Positions 7,056 to 8,877 of a stretch of 8,877 nucleotides of DNA are shown piece by piece. A program made the translations under genes and the position numbers. Numbering within the stretch: position 1 is the stretch's first letter; each line of letters opens with the position of its first letter. The notes beneath the pieces were generated by a model. It was not told where the DNA came from. It did no database searches and worked only from the letters and a program-made list of their open reading frames with translations. This DNA comes from Thermoproteales archaeon (GTDB taxonomy: Archaea; Thermoproteota; Thermoprotei; Thermoproteales; Thermocladiaceae): positions 1 through 8,877 of the forward strand of contig JAMOMD010000226.1 in NCBI GenBank assembly GCA_027068725.1. The letters are read 5' to 3'.

Positions 7056-7074
7056 AATACTTGCCCCTCCTCAA
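7056..7074 (+). promoter_or_regulatory. Promoter-proximal element, purB copy
   Basis: Reads AATACTTGCCCCTCCTCAA and ends one base before the purB TATA-like box. It matches the minus-strand element at 6996-7017 except for a 3-base gap and one mismatch, so the pair forms a long imperfect inverted repeat with a 38-base centre. Confidence 0.55.
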
Positions 7075-7075
7075 A

Positions 7076-7083
7076 GTTTAATG
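7076..7083 (+). promoter_or_regulatory. TATA-like box of purB
   Basis: GTTTAATG is centred about 29 bases before the GTG at 7108. The predicted start is near 7105, so the purB mRNA should be essentially leaderless. Confidence 0.55.
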
Positions 7084-7107
7084 ACTTTGTAGATACAGGA
7101 CATTTTT

Positions 7108-8439
7108 GTGAAGTACGTCTGTCCTCTCGACTGGAGATACGGCAGTGAAGAGATGCGCAAAGTCTTCCTAGTAGACAACATTGTCAAAAAGTACGTTGAG
7201 GTCGAGCGCGCGCTAGTATGTGCACTTGAGGAGGTTGGCATAGCAGAGCCTGGCTCCTGTGAGAAAGTCAAGAACGTGGAGGTCAGTCCTGAGGAAGTCT
7301 ACGAGATGGAGAGGAAGATAGGTCACGATATTGCTGGTCTAGCATTTATTCTCGAGGAGAAGTCAGGATGCAGATTTGTCCACTACGGAGCCACAAGTTA
7401 CGACATTGTTGATACTGCATGGGCGCTCATCTTCCGCGAGGCCATAGGCATAGTCAAGAGGAAGCTTGTCGCTCTAATAAACGAGCTGATAGAGAAGGCG
7501 AGAAAGTATGCAGACCTAGTCATGATAGGCAGAACCCACGGTCAGCATGCACTGCCAATAACGCTTGGTTTCAAGTTTGCGAACTACGTGTACGAGCTTG
7601 CACGTGGACTTGAGATGCTTCTACATGCTGAGAAGCTTGTTGTCCGTGGCAAGATCTCAGGAGCTGTTGGCACCATGGCAGCATGGGGAGACAAGGGACT
7701 TGAGGTTGAGAGAAGAGTTCTCGAGAAGCTTGGACTAGAGCCACATGCAATATCGACACAAGTTGCTCCACGTGATGGCTTTGCATATCTCATATCTGTT
7801 CTCGCAATAATTGGCTCACAGCTTGACAGACTGGCACTTGAGATACGTGAACTATCGAGACCTGAAATAGGAGAACTCTACGAAGGCTTTGAGAGAGTAG
7901 GAAGTTCAGCAATGCCTCATAAGGCAAACCCAGTCACGTCAGAGAAGGTCAGTGGACTAGCAAAGGTCCTGCGTGGACTCGTGATCACAGCCCTGGAGAA
8001 TGTGCCCCTATGGCACGAGCGTGATCTAACTAACAGTAGTAGTGAAAGAATACTATTACCACACGCCTTCCTGATAATTGACGAGATGCTAGACTCCATG
8101 ATAAAAGTCATTAAGAATCTTGGAATAAACGAGCAGAACATCAGGAAGAACCTTGAGCTTCTGAAGAATTACACGCTCACCGAGATGGTCATGAACATCC
8201 TGATACAGAAGGGAATGCCAAGAGCAAGAGCTCACGAGCTCTTGAGAAAGATAACGAGAAAATATGCTGAAGGAAAGACCTTACAAGAAGCACTAATGGA
8301 AGATCCAGAGATAAGGAAGTACCTGACACCAGACGAAATTGAGAAGATAAGACCTGAGAATTACCTTGGACAATACAGAGAGCTCATAGAGAGAGCAATA
8401 AGCTACGCACAGACCATAATAGCGAAAGCACAATCGTAG
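7108..8439 (+). CDS. purB: Adenylosuccinate lyase
   Basis: PurB splits adenylosuccinate to AMP and fumarate, and in the de novo pathway it also splits SAICAR to AICAR. The 443-residue length is normal for archaeal PurB. The fumarase/aspartase superfamily motifs are all present: the N-terminal WRYGSEEMR substrate-binding segment at 9-17, IGHDIAGLAF with H73, HYGATSYDIVDTA at 92-104, RTHGQHALPIT with H144 (general acid/base), and the flexible signature loop GSSAMPHKANP at 265-275 with the catalytic serine. The SSSERILLP segment at 310-318 follows. The GTG start is chosen because VKYVCPLDWRYGSEEMR aligns with the family start and it lies the right distance from a TATA-like box. The gene is divergent from the winged-helix gene, across a 152-base promoter region. 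It converges on two sRNA genes whose nearer D box ends at 8441, just past the stop. Confidence 0.96.
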   Translation: MKYVCPLDWRYGSEEMRKVFLVDNIVKKYVEVERALVCALEEVGIAEPGSCEKVKNVEVSPEEVYEMERKIGHDIAGLAFILEEKSGCRFVHYGATSYDIVDTAWALIFREAIGIVKRKLVALINELIEKARKYADLVMIGRTHGQHALPITLGFKFANYVYELARGLEMLLHAEKLVVRGKISGAVGTMAAWGDKGLEVERRVLEKLGLEPHAISTQVAPRDGFAYLISVLAIIGSQLDRLALEIRELSRPEIGELYEGFERVGSSAMPHKANPVTSEKVSGLAKVLRGLVITALENVPLWHERDLTNSSSERILLPHAFLIIDEMLDSMIKVIKNLGINEQNIRKNLELLKNYTLTEMVMNILIQKGMPRARAHELLRKITRKYAEGKTLQEALMEDPEIRKYLTPDEIEKIRPENYLGQYRELIERAISYAQTIIAKAQS

Positions 8440-8492
8440 ATCAGCCATGGCCGTGTCATCACACAGTCAGATGCTGGACAACACATCACACG
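8438..8492 (-). ncRNA. C/D box sRNA 2 (2'-O-methylation guide)
   Basis: The minus strand contains C box GTGATGT (8489-8483), a 12-base guide GTTGTCCAGCAT (8482-8471), D' box CTGA (8470-8467), a 4-base spacer, C' box GTGATGA (8462-8456), an 11-base guide CACGGCCATGG (8455-8445) and D box CTGA (8444-8441). Box order, guide lengths and the total of about 55 bases fit archaeal C/D sRNAs bound by L7Ae, Nop5 and fibrillarin. The D guide is complementary to CCAUGGCCGUG, close to the CAUGGCCG segment of archaeal 16S rRNA (helix 34 region, from memory). By the fifth-base rule it would methylate the G of AUG. I cannot place the D' target (AUGCUGGACAAC). The C box has U instead of A at its last base. 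The exact ends are estimated. Confidence 0.82.
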
Positions 8493-8512
8493 TACTATAG
8501 TTCAGGTAAATT

Positions 8513-8520
8513 GTTTAAAA
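8513..8520 (-). promoter_or_regulatory. TATA-like box of C/D sRNA 2, also T-run after sRNA 1
   Basis: The minus strand reads GTTTTAAACAA here, centred about 26 bases upstream of the predicted sRNA 2 5' end near 8491. The T-run lies 9 bases after the D box of sRNA 1, so it could also act as that gene's terminator. Confidence 0.55.
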
Positions 8521-8525
8521 CCTGG

Positions 8526-8580
8526 GGATCAGCCCAAGCCGATCTCATCAAAGCTCAGACTATCAGGTAGTCATCACTAA
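8526..8580 (-). ncRNA. C/D box sRNA 1 (dual 16S rRNA 2'-O-methylation guide)
   Basis: The minus strand contains a perfect C box GTGATGA (8577-8571), a 12-base guide CTACCTGATAGT (8570-8559), D' box CTGA (8558-8555), a 3-base spacer, C' box TTGATGA (8551-8545), a 12-base guide GATCGGCTTGGG (8544-8533) and D box CTGA (8532-8529). The predicted targets are ACUAUCAGGUAG and CCCAAGCCGAUC. From memory, both closely resemble neighbouring strands of the conserved archaeal 16S rRNA helix 11 region (E. coli about 240-285), so one RNA would guide two nearby modifications. By the fifth-base rule these are a U for D' and an A for D. A TATA-like box lies about 26 bases upstream of 8580. Ends are estimated. 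Confidence 0.9.
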
Positions 8581-8600
8581 CAAGAATACTCTACAGCTAC

Positions 8601-8610
8601 ATAATTTAAG
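8601..8610. promoter_or_regulatory. TATA-like box serving sRNA 1 and possibly the methyltransferase gene
   Basis: The sequence is ATAATTTAAG on the plus strand and CTTAAATTAT on the minus strand. On the minus strand its centre is about 26 bases before the sRNA 1 5' end at 8580. On the plus strand the same distance gives a start near 8632, about 12 bases before the methyltransferase ATG. Use by sRNA 1 is better supported than use in both directions. Confidence 0.5.
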
Positions 8611-8643
8611 TCTAGGCATCTGCATAAGCTATAGACAGCTATT

Positions 8644-8877
8644 ATGAAAAACTGGATAAGAGACACATTCTTAGACAAATATAGTTTAATGTTAAAGGTA
8701 TTTGAACAAAAATGGAGAACTGCTGAGAGTACAGTAACAAAACTATTAGAGATTTTTAATAAGTATAACATATGTAAACATGATAGAATACTGGAAGTCG
8801 GCTGTGGGAATGGTAGAGTAATAATTAATCTAGCGCTTAGAGGATATACGAACATTATAGGTATCGACATATGTCCA
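8644..8877 (+). CDS. Class I SAM-dependent methyltransferase, 3'-truncated by window end
   Basis: The frame is open from the ATG at 8644 to the last base (78 codons), so the gene continues beyond the window. An N-terminal helical region (MKNWIRDTFLDKYSLMLK, then AESTVTKLLEIFNKY) leads into the Rossmann-fold SAM motif ILEVGCGNGRVIINLA at 49-64. The GxGxG-type loop is at 53-57. The second strand NIIGIDI places acidic D75 where it would bind the SAM ribose. An in-frame TAG at 8632 rules out an earlier start. What it methylates cannot be told from this part. Base composition is AT-rich (17 of 60 G/C in 8701-8760), unlike purB. Confidence 0.85.
   Translation, partial: MKNWIRDTFLDKYSLMLKVFEQKWRTAESTVTKLLEIFNKYNICKHDRILEVGCGNGRVIINLALRGYTNIIGIDICP

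Noticed and set aside
8577..8870. 97-codon open frame on the minus strand
   Set aside because: It lies opposite the methyltransferase gene, which has a clear SAM motif, and it crosses the predicted promoter. The peptide shows no family features.

Overview
The window looks like part of the chromosome of a hyperthermophilic archaeon, probably a member of the Thermoproteota (Crenarchaeota). Supporting signs are an archaeal/eukaryotic-type ribosomal protein L18e, the short archaeal form of PurA, TATA-like boxes about 26 bases upstream of start codons (near-leaderless transcripts), GTG starts, and two C/D box guide sRNA genes. The species cannot be named from the sequence. I see no CRISPR array, insertion sequence, tRNA or rRNA gene.

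Left part (1-3451). A 5'-truncated enolase-superfamily epimerase on the + strand meets a DUF1611/DgcN-like P-loop protein on the - strand, and their 3' ends overlap by 9 bases. The DgcN-like gene overlaps an unusual sodium/calcium-exchanger-like membrane protein by 4 bases (ATGA). That gene follows the L18e gene after 27 bases, so L18e, exchanger and DgcN-like gene probably form one transcript. The epimerase/DgcN pair suggests metabolism of D-glutamate or a glutamate-containing dipeptide.

Middle part (3494-7107). A FAD-dependent dehydrogenase of the COG2509 type carries a five-cysteine cluster. Next come purA and a winged-helix protein whose second half resembles a degenerate SAM-dependent tetrapyrrole methylase. 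The 152-base divergent region between this regulator-like gene and purB holds a notable arrangement: a related sequence element directly abuts the TATA box of each promoter, in the same orientation relative to each gene. A perfect 9-base tandem repeat lies between the regulator's TATA box and its start codon.

Right part (7108-8877). purB is complete. PurA and PurB carry out IMP to adenylosuccinate to AMP, and the regulator-like gene sits between them, so it is a candidate local regulator of AMP synthesis. The 204 bases after purB contain two tandem C/D box sRNA genes on the - strand. Each has well-formed C, D', C' and D boxes with 11-12 base guides, and each has a TATA-like box about 26 bases upstream. 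At least three of the four guides resemble complements of conserved archaeal 16S rRNA segments. The window ends inside a class I SAM-dependent methyltransferase gene.

Base composition is uneven. One sampled 60-base line is about 30% GC in the epimerase gene and about 28% in the methyltransferase gene, against about 53% in purB.
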